Below, piece by piece: positions 43,224-55,584 of a stretch of 64,000 bases of DNA. The notes under the pieces are model-generated. The model made no database searches, was not told the origin of the DNA, and was given only the letters and a program-made list of their open reading frames with translations. The DNA lies in contig JAJFPB010000006.1 in NCBI GenBank assembly GCA_020881915.1, positions 3,286,001-3,350,000 on the forward strand, written 5' to 3'. The DNA is from Paramyrothecium sp. XJ0827. Taxonomy: Eukaryota; Ascomycota; Sordariomycetes; Hypocreales; Stachybotryaceae. Made by a program: the position numbers and the translations under genes. Positions within the stretch are counted from its first letter, which is position 1. The number at the start of each line of letters is the position of its first letter.

Positions 43224-45012
43224 CTACGCCCCGTTCGCCGGATCCAGCACCGCTTCGTTAATGACATCGCACCTCTTCTGCAGCCCGCCCGGCAGCTCAG
43301 CCGGCTCGAAAGCGTCGGTAATGTTGTAGATTTGCTGCTTGGCCCCGTACAGCGGCCAGTCCGCTTCCCGGCCGTGGATAAAGTGCAGCAGGCGCGTCTG
43401 GAACTCTCGCGACAGCGCAGGGTCCGCAACCGGCGTCGTGACTTGGTCGACGTAGAAGTAAGCTGCAACGGGATGTCAACATGAGAACATCGAAAATTGG
43501 TGTGTGTTGTGCGCCATATTAAGGGACCAAGAGACAAAGAACTTACAGCTCAAATCCTGCCCGTGGGTACCCGGCGTCGTGGACATGATGTATCGCTGCG
43601 TCTTCTTGGGCATCGCCTTGGCCACATTGTACGCATTGCACGCGAAGGTGACGTCCGCCGTCCAGTCCCACGCCAGCTGCGCCGGATCCTGCCAGCTGTA
43701 TCCAGCCTGGATCTTGGCAACCACCTCATCGCTCGCCGTCGGCATGATCTGCCTGACCATAACCGGGAAGTATTCGGGCAGTCCCTTGTCCCACGACGCC
43801 CCCATGCCCTCGTTCGCCATGGTGCCGACCAGCACCCGCTCGACGCCCCCGTGCAGCTGGCCCTTCCGAAGCAGTGCCGTTGGTATGTCGGGCACGTACT
43901 TCCCGTCCGGGGCGGGGCCGAAGCCAATGACGGGGCCGAGCAGGGCGCCGCCGCCCTCCGCATCCATCTGGTTGATCAGCACATCGTTGGCTGCTAGGAG
44001 CGTCTCCTCTGGAACCGACCGCAGACATTGAAGCGAATCACATTTCGCTGTCTTCTGAACGATCTGGAAAAGGTCTGCCTGTCGCGCCTTGACATGGCGG
44101 CGGGGATTCACAGCTGGAGAGGACAGAAACGCCTGGATTTTTGGTATCAACAACCGATGCTCTCCCAAAAAAATCATGGTCTGCTTACCTGCTTGAAAGG
44201 CAAGCCCTTCCCCTTGCCACCGCGTAACGTTAACAAGTAGTGGATGACGCCGGCCCCTGCGCTTGACCCGGCAGCTGTGATGCGTCTCTTATCTCCGCCA
44301 AACCTTCCAATGTACTTGGACGTCCACTCAATGGCAGCGAGGCTGTCAAAGAGCCCAACATTGCTGTCCATCTTCTCGCCTTCGGCATAGGTCCAGCCCA
44401 ACGGGCCCAATCTGTCCAGAGTCAGCCCTCCGCGTTGCTCGCACCTCGCCGTACAGTTGAGGAATCCTACCGGTAGTTGCTGGATACAATGATAAACTTG
44501 CCAAGGTCCTCCCGGAACATGTGGTCAAATAAGCCGAGGAAATTTACCATGAACTCCTTGCTGCCAAAGGCGTACGAGCCGCCATGGATGTAGTGTAGCA
44601 CGGGGACCTTGTCTCCGCGCTTGATGCCCTCGGGCACGTACACATCCAGGAAAAGGCAATCCTCCTGGCCGCTAGTCGTGTTGCCGACACCAGGAATAGG
44701 AATGGACGAAGGCGCGGAGCCAATGCAGCTTCGACTGCCCCCGGAAGCATCGCCATTCTGGATCCCCTCCGTGCGCTTGAGATTAGTGTCAGGCCAACGG
44801 AACCTCAAGTCACCTGTTGGCGCGTTCGCGAACCGTATGTTCTTGTATATGGACACTTTTCGGCCCGAGGAAGTTGAGTTGATGGAAGTGGGAATATGTT
44901 TCGCGTAGCCCAGGTCAACGAGGCCGTGCATAGCCGTGCCGTCTCGGGGCGTTGCGGCGCCAACCGCAACCGCAACAACCGCCAATGCCGCAACAAAGCT
45001 CGTGAAAATCAT
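43224..45012 (-). CDS. Secreted type-B carboxylesterase/lipase
   Basis: Four exons, 45012-44471, 44411-44189, 44132-43547 and 43462-43224, give 529 residues with all phases closed. A signal peptide (MIFTSFVAALAVVAVAVGAA) is followed by an alpha/beta-hydrolase of the carboxylesterase type. Visible are EDCLFLDVYVPEG, the oxyanion-hole HGGSYAFGS, the nucleophile elbow AAGSSAGAG near residue 230 and a candidate catalytic His in TTPGTHGQDL. The acid residue is likely in the LLGPVIGFGPAPDGKYV region. Substrate is unknown; these enzymes cleave esters of lipids, phenolics or xenobiotics outside the cell. A TATAAG element lies about 75 bases upstream. Divergent to a Zn2Cys6 regulator, 531 bases apart. 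Confidence 0.9.
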
Positions 45013-45543
45013 GGTGGGAGTGTAATGAAATTGATTCTTGGCCTGGTTCGCCTCATCTTGATCGCTTGTCCGACCCGAACGCGGTCGGCTTCTTATACCC
45101 AGCTTCTCCATCGTGTTATGAGATGGTGCTTTCACGAAGCATCCGCGATGAGCTCACCAGCAACCCCGAAATGGTAAATGAGGGGTTGACGACGTGATTT
45201 TCATAACGTTCATGTAATGCAGGCTTGTTTTTTTTTATCGGTTTGGGTTCCCTGCTGCAGTCTCCCGCCAGTCAAAGGTAGGGGAACCTGTAAGCCGGCG
45301 GGCCGTTGCAGATCTTGGGTTCCAACGTTTTCCCAAAAAGGAAAACGAGGTGGCCGCCGACCGCCAACCTTGTTCTTATGACCAGGCCGAAGCAACGTAG
45401 ATGGCGGCTCCGATGTGACTCTTTACAAATGAACAGATGATATATCACGCTGGGACGGCATCTCGTTTTCTTCTTTCAACACGGACTGCAACTCAAGAAC
45501 GAACGCCCCTCTTCCAAGCGTCGCCGGACATTCCGAACAGCCC
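45013..45543. promoter_or_regulatory. Divergent promoter region of carboxylesterase and Zn2Cys6 regulator
   Basis: Holds a minus-strand TATAAG near 45089-45096 and otherwise no coding signal. Confidence 0.45.
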
Positions 45544-46882
45544 ATGAGAAGCGCGATGGCTGAACCGAGGTCGGCCAAGTTTCAGGTCATGTCCCTTCGG
45601 ACCGTGGGCTTCGGGCAGCGCGCGCTTGAAGCCCGGCCGTATCAAACCCGAAAGAGCCACGCAAAGTCCAGGACTGGCTGTATTGGATGCAAAGTCAAGC
45701 GAGTCAAGGTGACATTCCTACGTCATGGGCTCCTAGAACAACCTCCACTGACGGGCCGTCTAGTGCGATGAGAGAAAACCGACATGCCAGCGATGCCAGC
45801 GCAATGACACTCCATGTGTATATCGTTACAGCCGGGGAGGATCTCCCTTGAGTGACATGGTAGTCAGTCAAGAAATGTTTCACGAGTCCTATCTGCCCCC
45901 ATCCAAGCATCAAAGTCGAGGCGCACTACCATGCGGGACACCGAGGACCGTCCTTCTTCGCCACTTCTGCACAACATTCCCTGAGATATACGGGCTCGGC
46001 AATGGCAGACCAAATGAGCTCGTAAGGCTCGGGCTAGTTCATTCCCACCTTCTCGATGTCATGCTCGCTCTCGCAGCGTGCCATCTCCGACACCACGTCG
46101 TCTCGTCCTCCGCGAACCGCGTTGCGGAGCACTACCACCAAGGCCTGGCCATCCAGGGGTTTCAGTCCGCGCTACGCCAGTCGCTGCATCAGCAAGGCGC
46201 CGACGCGCTGCTCCTGACGGCCATGATGCTCAATTTGTTGTCATTCCCGCTGGCGGGCAATGGAGAAGATGCCGAGCCGGAGGCTTCGTGGGTGTTTCGA
46301 ACGGATGATCAGCGGTGTGCGTGGATGTCGCTCAATATGGGGCTGAAGCCGCTGCTGATGGCGACCAAGGAATTCCGGCAGGACTCATTATTGCGGTGGG
46401 TGTACGAGGCATCCGATGACGAGGCGCACAACTTTTCCAGCTCTGGGCTGCCCTTGGACGATGTTCCTGCCTCGTGGAGGACGTTCTTCAACCTCGAGAA
46501 TGGCCAAGCCTCGCAGGACAGCATATTCTACGAGCCGGTCAGAATCCTTGCATTGCTTAGAGATCTACCGCCGTCGTCAGATGCATGTTTTCTTTATGTA
46601 TCGTTCTTCGGCAAACTGAATGCTGAGTTTCGTAAGCGGATTGAGGAGCAAGATCCGAGGGCCATCTGGCTGTTGGGGTTTTGGTTCGGCTTGCTGAGGC
46701 GTTACGACTTTTGGTGGATGCGCGACCGGGTCAAGAGAGACCATACAGCTGTTGTCTTGTGGTTTGAACGGCGTAGAACAAAGATGGTCGATGAACATGG
46801 CGAGGACATCAAACACCAGCTGCTTCACGATTTGAGGCTAGCACCTTTGGTGAGAGACGCCGCTGGTTCAACTATTCTGTAA
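45544..46882 (+). CDS. Zn2Cys6 transcription factor (UPC2-like class)
   Basis: Two exons, 45544-45708 and 45764-46882, joined by a 55-base intron, give 427 residues. The zinc cluster is split by the intron: SRTGCIGCKVKRVK, then CDERKPTCQRCQRNDTPC. The Cx2Cx6Cx6Cx2Cx6C spacing and the 'RxGCxxCKxxRxKCDExKPxCxxC' form are typical of the UPC2/sterol-uptake class of regulators. The C-terminal part is helical (LLDVMLALAACHLRHH, LRQSLHQQGADALLLTAMMLN) as in that class. Targets are unknown; the divergent carboxylesterase is a candidate. The first Met is followed by others at +12 and +45, so the exact start may differ. Intact. Confidence 0.88.
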
Positions 46883-46976
46883 CATCCGAGACTTGTTCAT
46901 ATTTTAATTTATCCAAATTACTGATATCAGCTTCTAATTCATGTATTTCTATGCTCCCGCTGCCCTCAGATGCGGC

Positions 46977-48401
46977 CTATTGTATGGAAATCTTCTTACA
47001 CCAATCCCGTCCATGGGCGACTTGGTAATTGCACAAACTTGGCTCTAGGATGATACCAATGAACCCAGCAATGCAGATGCCTCCGCTGTCGCTTACACTA
47101 GTCGCCCCGAGACTGAACTCGCGTTCTTCAGGAGGGACATTCTCCATAATCTCAGCAAAGCAGTTCACATACACCGCGCCACCGAGAAGGCCTTCCCAGA
47201 ATATGATGATGAAGATAATGTAGACGGATGGAATGAAGAACAGTATTGCGTGCAGTGTTAGGATCGACAGATTGGCCACCTGAAGCAGGGACGGGAGATA
47301 GAGATGATGGGTGCGGAAGAAGGAGATTGAGGATCGTGAGATGAAGACGCCGAGCTGGTAGAGAAATCCGTAGAATGGATAAAACTCGCGATATTCCTTA
47401 AACGGTGACAAATCAAGCGGGAAGAGTAGTGTCGGGGCAACGCCCTGATTGATGGTGTATTCGGCAACATAGACCAGAAGCAACGGCGCCATGTATGGAA
47501 TCACAAGTGCCTTCGCTCGCTTGAGATTAGCTCGCAAAGAGTTCGCGCCACTGGCATGGTGGGTTGCATAGGCAGTCGTGGCCACAGAGGGCCCTGGAGC
47601 AAGTAGGGCTGATGAAGCAGCACTGCGTGAGACATCGTCCAGGTCGTCCTGCTCGAGGGCCTGCTCTGGTATTGGCTCGTAATCCTTCGGCCGGTGACTC
47701 TGTCGCAGTGGTTCCTTGGGCAGGATAACGAAGAAGCTCAAGAACATGACGGCAGGCAGACAGGCCGAGAACAGCAGGCTGTCCCGTACGCTGAATCCCC
47801 ACCAGTCGGTCAGAGTCACGTACAGCCCGGCACCGACCAAGCCCGCCGCGCCCGTTCCCGAGCCCCAGCCCGCCAAGCTGATGTGTCCATAGTAGTGTGT
47901 GAGGCCGAGAAAGCTAAGCTCGCCGCCACCGCTGCTCAAGCTCGCGAGCACCACGCCGACCATCTTGACGGCGACGGACTGCGAAGGCGGCGTGAGGGCG
48001 ACCATGAGCATGCCGGTCGCAGACAGAGCGATGAAGACGAGGATGCGCACGCTGTAAGGCACGCGGTGGATGAAGTACGGCGCGACCAGCTTCGTCAGGA
48101 AGGACGGGAGGACATCGGCGAGGAGGACGACGCCTTTCGGGACGGACCCGACGAGGTCTTGGGCGGCGGATAGGATGATGACATAGAGGACATTGTTGAT
48201 CAGGCCTGATAGCAATAAGTTTTACATTTTTGCAGCACTGGAGAAGAATCGACGCCTACCAAACAGCCAAAACGCGAGCAGGACCTTCGTGTCGGGGTGT
48301 CGAATGAGACTATTGAGCCGTGCCGAGGAGCGAGCCCACGAGGACGAGGCGGATCCCGGCATGGGCAGTAGCCCAGAGGCCGACGGCGAGTGGGAATTCA
48401 T
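46977..48401 (-). CDS. BTN1: Battenin/CLN3 family vacuolar membrane protein
   Basis: Two exons, 48401-48260 and 48205-46977, give 456 residues from the Met of [10 protein letters not shown]; a second in-frame Met lies 13 codons on. The join falls inside the family hallmark [24 protein letters not shown]. Further hallmarks are [17 protein letters not shown] and about ten to eleven membrane segments. The C-terminal segment [21 protein letters not shown] is also typical. BTN1/CLN3 is a major-facilitator-like protein of the vacuole/lysosome membrane that affects vacuolar pH and basic amino acid transport. A hydrophilic loop with Asp/Ser runs between the halves. Tail-to-tail with the Zn2Cys6 gene, 94 bases apart. 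Intact. Confidence 0.95.
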
Positions 48402-48741
48402 GACCAGATACAGACCCGTCACGTTGGTGTTGCTGTCGGATACATGCTTCTGGTCAGCACAAGGAGCGCAACAAGACCGCGCCGCGAGAAGTCGTGAGAC
48501 GTGGGCGAAGAGAGATGCAACTGTCACGAGAGATCCTGGATGTGACCTGGCGGTCGGGGATGACGCACGGGGGTCGTACGCCCCACTATCTTATCGTTGC
48601 AAGGGTCCCCACGCTTGTAGGCTCAATTGAAGAAGAGTTTCGGCAACACTCATTATTTGGTTTCTAAAAGTCTTTCATTTAAACATGACGCATCATAATA
48701 CGAATCATACAGTTTCATTAAGCCCATAGACAGAACCACGC
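48402..48741. other. 5' spacer of BTN1
   Basis: About 340 bases between the BTN1 start and the end of the next minus-strand gene. No gene seen. Confidence 0.4.
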
Positions 48742-49388
48742 TTACAGCTGCGTCCGTCGGTCCCCGTAGCCCTCCGTCTCCTTGCTCGCCTCCGTCACGC
48801 TCTCGGGCGCGACCTGGCCCTCGGCCGAGATGCTGTCGGGCACGCTCTCCGGGCTGTAGTAGTCCTCGCCCTTGAACCGGGAGCCGCCGGGGCCGGGCGG
48901 GTTGCGGCCCACGTTGGACTGCGCGGCGGCCCGGCCGGCGGTCAGGATGTCGCCCGAGCCGCTGGCCTCGCCGGGCACCTTGCCGACGTTGGCGGGCACG
49001 ACGTCGTTGTCGTTGTTGCCGCCGGCGTCGTAGTTGGCGCGCGCCAGCTTCTCCTGGGGGCCGCCCTGGCCCTCGAAGTGCTCACCGCGGGTTTGGCTGA
49101 GGGTTCATGTTAGTGATCAAATGCCAAGGTAGCTTTGCGACATGGGCTCATCACTCACCGGCCCCGGTCGTCGAGCTCGCCGCCCTCGCTGGGAGGGATG
49201 CGCTTGTTGTAGCCGGCGTTGGTGCTCAGCTCATCGCCGTACTCAACGTTGGCATTCTCAAATTTCTTCTCGGCATAGGAGTTGACACCGGCATCATCAA
49301 GGCCTTGTGGGCGGGCGTTGCCGGTCTTGGCCTGGTAGGTGTTGAGGTCGGCCTCGGCCTGCTTTGCGATCTGCTCGTAGGAAGACAT
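48742..49388 (-). CDS. Hydrophilic LEA-like/stress-type protein
   Basis: Two exons, 49388-49159 and 49096-48742, give 194 residues. The protein is rich in Gly, Asn, Glu and Gln, has no signal peptide or membrane segment, and is probably disordered. It starts MSSYEQIAKQAEADLNTYQA, has SYAEKKFENANVEYGDELS, a Gly/Asn/Asp run and a final Ser/Glu-rich tail. Such proteins in fungi are often induced in conidia or under drying and heat stress, but I cannot name a family. Clear splice signals (GTGAGT..CTAAC..CTCAG) and frame closure support the gene. Confidence 0.7.
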
Positions 49389-50310
49389 GATTGTATGTGG
49401 TAATTGAACGTGTAACTTTGCGGGTATAATTCTCGAGATTGAGAATGAAAGTTCGGATTGATATGAGAGCGAGTATGATTGAAAACAAATTGAACATCTT
49501 TTGGTACAGGTGAGCGGGAGGTTTTGTACTGCTCTCACGATGCGAATCGACGTCATGTAGATGACTTCACCAGCGGCAACGATGATTTCATGAAGAACAC
49601 TCTAAGCAAAATATTGTGGACCGCTTCCCCATCACCCATCACACAATGCTGCACACCACGGAGCGGTCAGGCCATATCTACCACTCCTTTCCGAGTTTTG
49701 TGGCGACTGAGATGTCATATGCGTGGGATTTGCAACGCGCTGCCCCATAAGGCTTGATGGAGCGGTTGAGGCAGCTTGAGAAGCAAAGGCTGGATCGAGC
49801 TGGATCGGCTTACTTCTCGGAACCAAGTGATGTAATCACACTCTATGCCCCATAATAACTTTCAGAAATTTATTTGATCTCTTGGCAAGAGCTTTTGTTG
49901 CAGTTTAGTTCACTTCAATTTTTTGTTTCTGGTGTCAAATGGCCGTCGTGCAATCTCACCTCCTCAAAAGTTGGTGATGCTTCCATTTGTGGATAGGCAG
50001 ATCACAGCCGTTACATGAGGCGCATGATCCCTGCCTGTTTCTGTATGATAAGTCGGGTGCCTTAGCTTGAATGCTTATCACCGATAAGATAAGATTTTTC
50101 CAGAATAGATTTTGTCGGGGAAACTACGGCTAGGATTTTCTTCGCCATGCCTCCATCTCCATGTCGTGCTATTCGTCCACTTTGACTTTAGACTGACACT
50201 GGAAGGTGAATTACGTTCTGTAGACCATTTTTTGGCTCCTTCGCCGCAAAGGTTGCCCTGTATATTAAAACTCATCGACGCCTTTGCTCGCACGTCACCC
50301 TATACCAGCC
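49389..50310. promoter_or_regulatory. Divergent spacer
   Basis: Promoter space for the LEA-like gene (minus) and the haem lyase gene (plus). A TATATTAAA at about 50260-50268 lies 45-50 bases before the haem lyase ATG. No ORF is supported. Confidence 0.4.
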
Positions 50311-51163
50311 ATGGCTGACAAGAGCTCCGAGTCCGCCTGTCCCGTCGACCACAAAGCCCGCGATGCCTGGATGGCGCAAGCTCGCGCGCAAGAAGCCAGC
50401 AAGCCACAGCCCGCGACGTGCCCTGTAGATCACAAGGCACCTCCCCCGACCTCCCAGTCATGGACGCAAACCTTCACATCCTACCTCCCCTGGTCGTCCA
50501 CCGCCCCCTCCGCGAGCTCTCAACCAGCTGTTCCGGCCCCTCCGCTCGATGGCTTGGGCACCGACCGTGTCATCTCGAGCATCCCGCGCTCGAGCGGGCC
50601 CGCCGCTTGTCCCGTGGAGCACGGTGCTTCGGCGAACGCAGAGATAGAGTCGGGCGAGCACACTTCTGGCAACTGGGTGTACCCCTCGGAGAAGATGTTC
50701 TTCGACGCGATGAAGCGCAAGGGCTACAGTGCGCAGGAGACGGACATGAAGACTGTGGTGCCAATCCACAACGCGGTGAACGAGCGCGCGTGGCACGAGA
50801 TCCAGAAGTGGGAGAAGCCCTACTTGGAGAACTCAAAGTCAGTAACGCACACATCGTGCACCTCTACCCGGTTGCTAACCAGCCAGCAGATGCGGTGGTC
50901 CTAAGCTCGAATCCTTTGCCAACAAGATGGAACGAATGACGCCGACTGCCCGCTTCAACACGATCCTTGGCTACCAGGCGCCCTTTGACCGACACGACTG
51001 GGTCATTGACCGCTGCGGCACCCGCGTCGACTACGTTATCGACTTCTACGCGGGCCGCCCGGACGGCAAGACCGGCCCAAGCTTCTACCTCGACGTGCGG
51101 CCCAAGCTGAACACCTGGGAGGGCGTGCGGATGCGGGCGATGAAATGGACCGGTTTGGCTTGA
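50311..51163 (+). CDS. Cytochrome c-type haem lyase (holocytochrome c synthase)
   Basis: Two exons, 50311-50837 and 50890-51163, give 266 residues. Three CPV motifs occur (CPVDHKAR, CPVDHKAP, CPVEHGAS), which bind haem in this family. The conserved core follows: GNWVYPSEKMFFDAMKRKG, VVPIHNAVNERAWHEIQKWE and FDRHDWVIDRCG with the conserved His, then YVIDFYAG and FYLDVRPKLN. The enzyme sits in the mitochondrial intermembrane space and attaches haem to apocytochrome c or c1. Whether this copy is the CYC3 or CYT2 type cannot be settled here. The acceptor CAGCAG and phase fit exactly. Intact. Confidence 0.95.
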
Positions 51164-51496
51164 GCGAAGGGGGGGCAAAATGAAAGTAGCGAGGGATGAT
51201 GTAACAACAACTGTAAATCTATGTGATACCATGGGTAGGCGTTTGGTATCTCTTGGGTATAGACAATGCATTCACGCGAGTCGCAGCTAGGTCATAGCTT
51301 AGAATAATCTCCATGAATTAAACGAAAGAACTCAGTGTGCTGAACTCGGCTGCACCGTGACACACAGTTGCTGTATGCACTTCCTAGCAGACGCAGACCA
51401 TGCACCTACACAGCAGCAGTACTCTTACATCTAGAACAAATCATCAGGTGTCATCATCATATCTCATGGTCGGCCCTCGTGAATCCTCCGCAGACT
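51164..51496. other. Convergent 3' spacer
   Basis: 333 bases between the haem lyase and RUS gene ends; no gene seen. Confidence 0.4.
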
Positions 51497-52991
51497 TCAC
51501 TCGTCTTTGCGGTCCGGGTGACGGATACTCAGTCGCACCGGAGCGCTCGTCTCCAGCAGCTGCGTGTTGGTGTCCCATCCCACGGCTGCAATCTTGGTCC
51601 AAAACTCCTCATTGAAAACGGATTTGCCCTTCGCCCTTGACTCGCCGGCCCAAGCATACAGTTCCGGACTGTCTGCTGCAACCCCATCAGGCGCCGTGGG
51701 GAGGAACAACGCGGAGGTATTGTTATCCAAGCTTCTGGCGAGCAAGATTGCCTCAAACCAGGTTGTCAGGGCGTCTATCGGCCGTGCGTCCTTGCACAGG
51801 AGCAGCTTGATGTGAAGCTTGGTGCCGGAAGAGTCCAGCGACAAGGACGTCAGGTCCGCCTCTCTCTGCACCACAAAGAATTTATGCCCAAATGAGGAGC
51901 GTATGGCGTGGCGATAATTTAAGGCAAACTCGATGCGAGCTGTTCCTCCAATCTGGGGCAATTGTATGGCTGGGTCAAGAAAGAGAATGCGCTCTTTTTG
52001 GGCAACTTCCGTGGGAGACAGGACCTTGCCAGTCTCGAGGTACTCCGCGATAACAATTCCAGAGCGCTGGCGATTGAAGTTTTCCATGACAACACTGCGG
52101 ACCCCCAGATAGTTCATCAGAAGATGTGCAAAGACGAGAAGAACCGTCAAGCAAACGACTTGCTGGTGGTCCTCCACGCACTTCACCACCACCGTCCCGA
52201 CGAGCAGCCCAACCAATCCCACCGCCGTCTCCTGGCTTGCCTCCTTTGCGTTGAGCTCTGCAAGGTTATCGTGCTTGGCAAAATGAACGCTCAGGGCGGC
52301 CTTGCTGGCACCTGCCGCAACACCGCAGAGAGCCCGAAGCGCCTCGCCCAGGCCAAGGGCTGCGACCTTGCCCCACGAACCGAGATACGGGCTCCAGAGC
52401 TCCAGGAAGAAGGCCGTATCGTTGAATAGATCGGCGAGGAAGCGGTAGCGCTTGGCGTCCGGCTCGATGCGCAGGCCGAAGCGGTTGGCAAAGACGATGG
52501 TGGCCACGCGGGACATGGCGTCCTTGAGGATGGTGAGCATCATGGCGTATGTGGCGGACGAGTTGGCGTCGCCGACGCCCAGGCCTTGGAGCAGCGCGCG
52601 GTTAGCGAGCAGCGCGGTGATGGTGGAGAAGAAGGCCTGCAGGGAGTCGTAGGTTTGGTAGGCAATGTAGTCGCTCGAAACAGAGTGCGGGAAACCGACG
52701 GGCAGGAAACTGTCAGAGAGAATGCTGCGCCACTCGCGCAAAGAGCGATAGAAGAAGCCATTAGATTTGCCCTCATCAAGAATCTGGCTTTGGGTTAGCT
52801 GGTGTCGGGTTGAGTCTTGGTGCTGCAGTGCTTACTTGGGTCACTCGATTGTCGGCGGCATGCAGCCAGCGCCGCTGGACATTGCCAGTCTTGTCATGCT
52901 CGACGACTTCAAAGCCGACGCCGGGTGTTTCGAAACCAGGGGCTTCGTCGACTGTAGTGCTCTTCTTCTTCCGCAGCTTGAGGCCCCCCAT
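51497..52991 (-). CDS. RUS (Root UVB Sensitive, DUF647) family membrane protein
   Basis: Two exons, 52991-52836 and 52783-51497, give 480 residues. The conserved DUF647 start is seen: FLPVGFPHSVSSDYIAYQTYDSL is the 'LPxGyPxSVxxdYlxYqxwD' hallmark. A Gly/Ala-rich helical core (GLGVGDANSSATYAMMLTILKD, the FANRFG segment, and NDTAFFLELWSP) follows, with several hydrophobic helices. The family is conserved from fungi to plants and animals (RUS1, human RUSF1), with a still unclear role in membranes of organelles. The C-terminal 150 residues form a soluble domain. Intact. Confidence 0.9.
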
Positions 52992-53586
52992 CGTGCAGGC
53001 GGCCTGAAGAGGTTGGGAGAGACAAGGCGGGTTGCAGAAAAGTGGTGTGGGCACTTGTTTCACAGGCCGGTTGCTGCGAGCTGTACGAGTGTGATGCAGC
53101 CTCTCCAGCGCTGGTGCTACTAAAAAAAAAAAGGACTTGAGGCCCAATCTTGAAGAGCAGGAAAAGGTGCGAAATTTTGCTTTGATTGCGTTTGCGTTTG
53201 TGGAGGAAGAGGGTTTTGACTCACGAGCGAGGTGCAGTGGCAGCTGTGAGATTAAGGTAGGGGAGGATCATCGGCTTCGCCAGCTGTTGGCACTGTTGAA
53301 AGTAGACACCTAGACAAACACAGAGCGAGGCAGCATTGACTGCGGTGTGTTTACATTGTGCTGTTGGCACCGAATACCAAGGTAGCAGTTAAAGTCGGCG
53401 ACTGAATATGGTATTTCGCATCTCTATCAATAATCGTGCTTGTTCTCACGGTTCGCCGGCAATGTGCATGTTCGCGCCCATGGCAAAATATTATCTAACT
53501 GCATTCTATCAAGCAGGCAATCCACCAAGCCATGGCTCAAAGACCAACATCAAGGACATCCCTTCGCTAATTTTTGGACCCCGTAC
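52992..53586. other. Spacer before MVD1 end
   Basis: 595 bases holding the RUS promoter and the 3' flank of MVD1. No gene seen. Confidence 0.4.
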
Positions 53587-54822
53587 TTATCGCTTCGCAG
53601 GCTCGCCGTTCTCATCAATCAGATACTCATCGGTCTTCTGGGGACCCTCGCCGACGCCCGTCATGATGACCCGGCTGACGCCGTCCTTCAGCACGCCCGC
53701 AATGTTGTCCTCCAGCTGCACGTCGGACTTGACGCTCGCGGTGCCCTCCTTCCAGCCAGTGACGCCCTCGAGGGCGGGGTAGAAGGCGCCGAGGATGGTC
53801 GAGGCGTGCTCCTCGAGGTAGTAGACGACGCAGTTCGGGCCGGCGTCGAAGGTGTAGGCGGCGATCGTCTTGCCGGCCTTGGCGTTGATGCTCTCGACGG
53901 CGCGGATGGCCGCCTTGGAGACGTCGTTCATGTAGAAGATGGGGGGGTACGTGTCCGCGCAGCTGGCGTGGAACGAGTTGGAGTCGCGCATTGTCACCTC
54001 GGCGAACTTGGGAAAGTCCTTGTCGCGGATGGCCTCCTCCATGAGGATCATGTTGGCGGGCACAACCCTGGTGATGCGCTCCTGGAAGAGCCCCGACGTC
54101 GCGACCGTCTGCTGCATGCCGGAGGTGGAGGAGACGCCCTTCTTGGCCGCGCTGACGACCAGGACCAGAGCTCGCATCTCGGGCCAGTGCGACGCCTCCG
54201 CAACCAGGTCGGCCCTGGAGTCGGTGCCGTCCCTCTTCTCTCCCATCCGCCAGGCAACGTAGCCTCCGAAGAGACTCCTGCAGGCCGAGCCGGATCCCTG
54301 TCGCGCAATGAGCGACAGCTCCTCGGGCGAGTCGGGCAGCTCGTAGAGGTCCGCGATGGCGCGCACCAGGGCGGCGAAGCCGGCCGCCGACGAGGCCAGG
54401 CCGGCGGCGGTGGGGAAGTTGTTCTCGGACACGAGCTTCAGGGGCTGGCTGGACAGCTTGGGCAGCGACGAGTCCTTGGCCTCGAGGGCGGCGCGGCGGG
54501 CGCGCAGCTCGCGGAAGCAGGCCTGGGTGCGGGCGCCGGAGATGTCGGACAGCTCGCCATTGAGTGTCAGGCTGTCGCCGTCGGTGAAGGACTCGGAGCA
54601 GGAGGCGGTGGTGAGGGTGCGGAGGTCGGCCTGGGAGAGGGTGACGGAGAGGGAGCTGTTAGTCGGGAGGTTGAGCTTCGCGTCGCGTTTTCCCCAGTAC
54701 CTAGAATTGCATTGTCAGTCCTGGCATTTCCTCAGGGTGTTGTTCACAAGGGTGGCTCACTTGACAACGGCGATGTTGACAGGCGCAGTGGTGCTTGCGC
54801 GATAGACCTTCTTGTCCGCCAT
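53587..54822 (-). CDS. MVD1: Mevalonate diphosphate decarboxylase
   Basis: Two exons, 54822-54761 and 54700-53587, give 391 residues, the normal fungal length. The start ADKKVYRASTTAPVNIAVVK joins YWGKRDAKLNLPTNSSLS, the conserved N-terminal block. The GHMP-kinase-like ATP loop NFPTAAGLASSAAGFAAL and SGSACRSLFGGYVAW follow, and YTFDAGPNCVVYYLEEH carries the conserved Asp. The enzyme turns mevalonate diphosphate into isopentenyl diphosphate, the last step of the mevalonate pathway, in the cytosol. Single-copy essential gene in yeast (ERG19). Intact with clear splice sites. Confidence 0.97.
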
Positions 54823-55584
54823 TTCGATTGTCGGTTCTGGAGCCGGGGTTTGCGGTACGTTTGGCTGGGGTTTGGCGGTAGCTTCGAGAAGAGCGAGCGG
54901 GGGACTGTTTTGGGGAGATATGCTTCAGGTGCCTGCTTCGACCGCTCTGCTGATATGAATCAATCACGGCTGAGGGTATCACAAACACTTTTCCGGGCGT
55001 CGAGTGTCTGGGAGATGAAATTCCCCTTGATGCCCCGCCAATAATTAAGGCGGGGTCTAAAAAGCGCCGACCGCCGACCGGGAACTAGACCCCTCGAAAA
55101 GGCCCCGACCGCCTCCGGCTTCAGGCTTCGTCAGGGCCTCTGCTCACGCTGCGCTACCCTGTATTGGGATTGTCTGGCCTGGCTTATTGCACGAGCAGCA
55201 TCGTAATGCGGTAAAAGATGGGCACCAGACAGTAGAACTAAATCCCGCATGTATCAGATAGTATGAGGTGACTTGTTTTAGTCGCGTTCGGTTTCATTGA
55301 CTGCACAGGCTGATGTATTCACAATGGTGTCCATTTCCACCTATTTCCCAGCAGTATCACACACTCGTCCCCTGCCCTTCCGAGACATCTCACCTCCATG
55401 TAGTAAGATTCCTCGTCCCAAATCAGCGCCTCTCCAATGCGTAACCGTAACCGTAATATTCAAATCCGAGAGCTCTCGACAAAGAAAAGATCATTCATAT
55501 GCATTCATGTTCGTGTTGTGTGTTTCCGTCGTACTCGTGTCTTCGAGTTCGTTTTCGTTTGTTGAGGACGAGGCTTCATGTGCC
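54823..55584. other. Spacer upstream of MVD1
   Basis: Holds the MVD1 promoter. A long plus-strand ORF that crosses MVD1 is its antisense shadow. No gene seen. Confidence 0.4.

Noticed and set aside
53440..55044. 534-codon plus-strand ORF across MVD1
   Set aside because: Antisense to MVD1, whose motifs and intron are clear. Translation is Gly/Val/Arg-rich without any domain.
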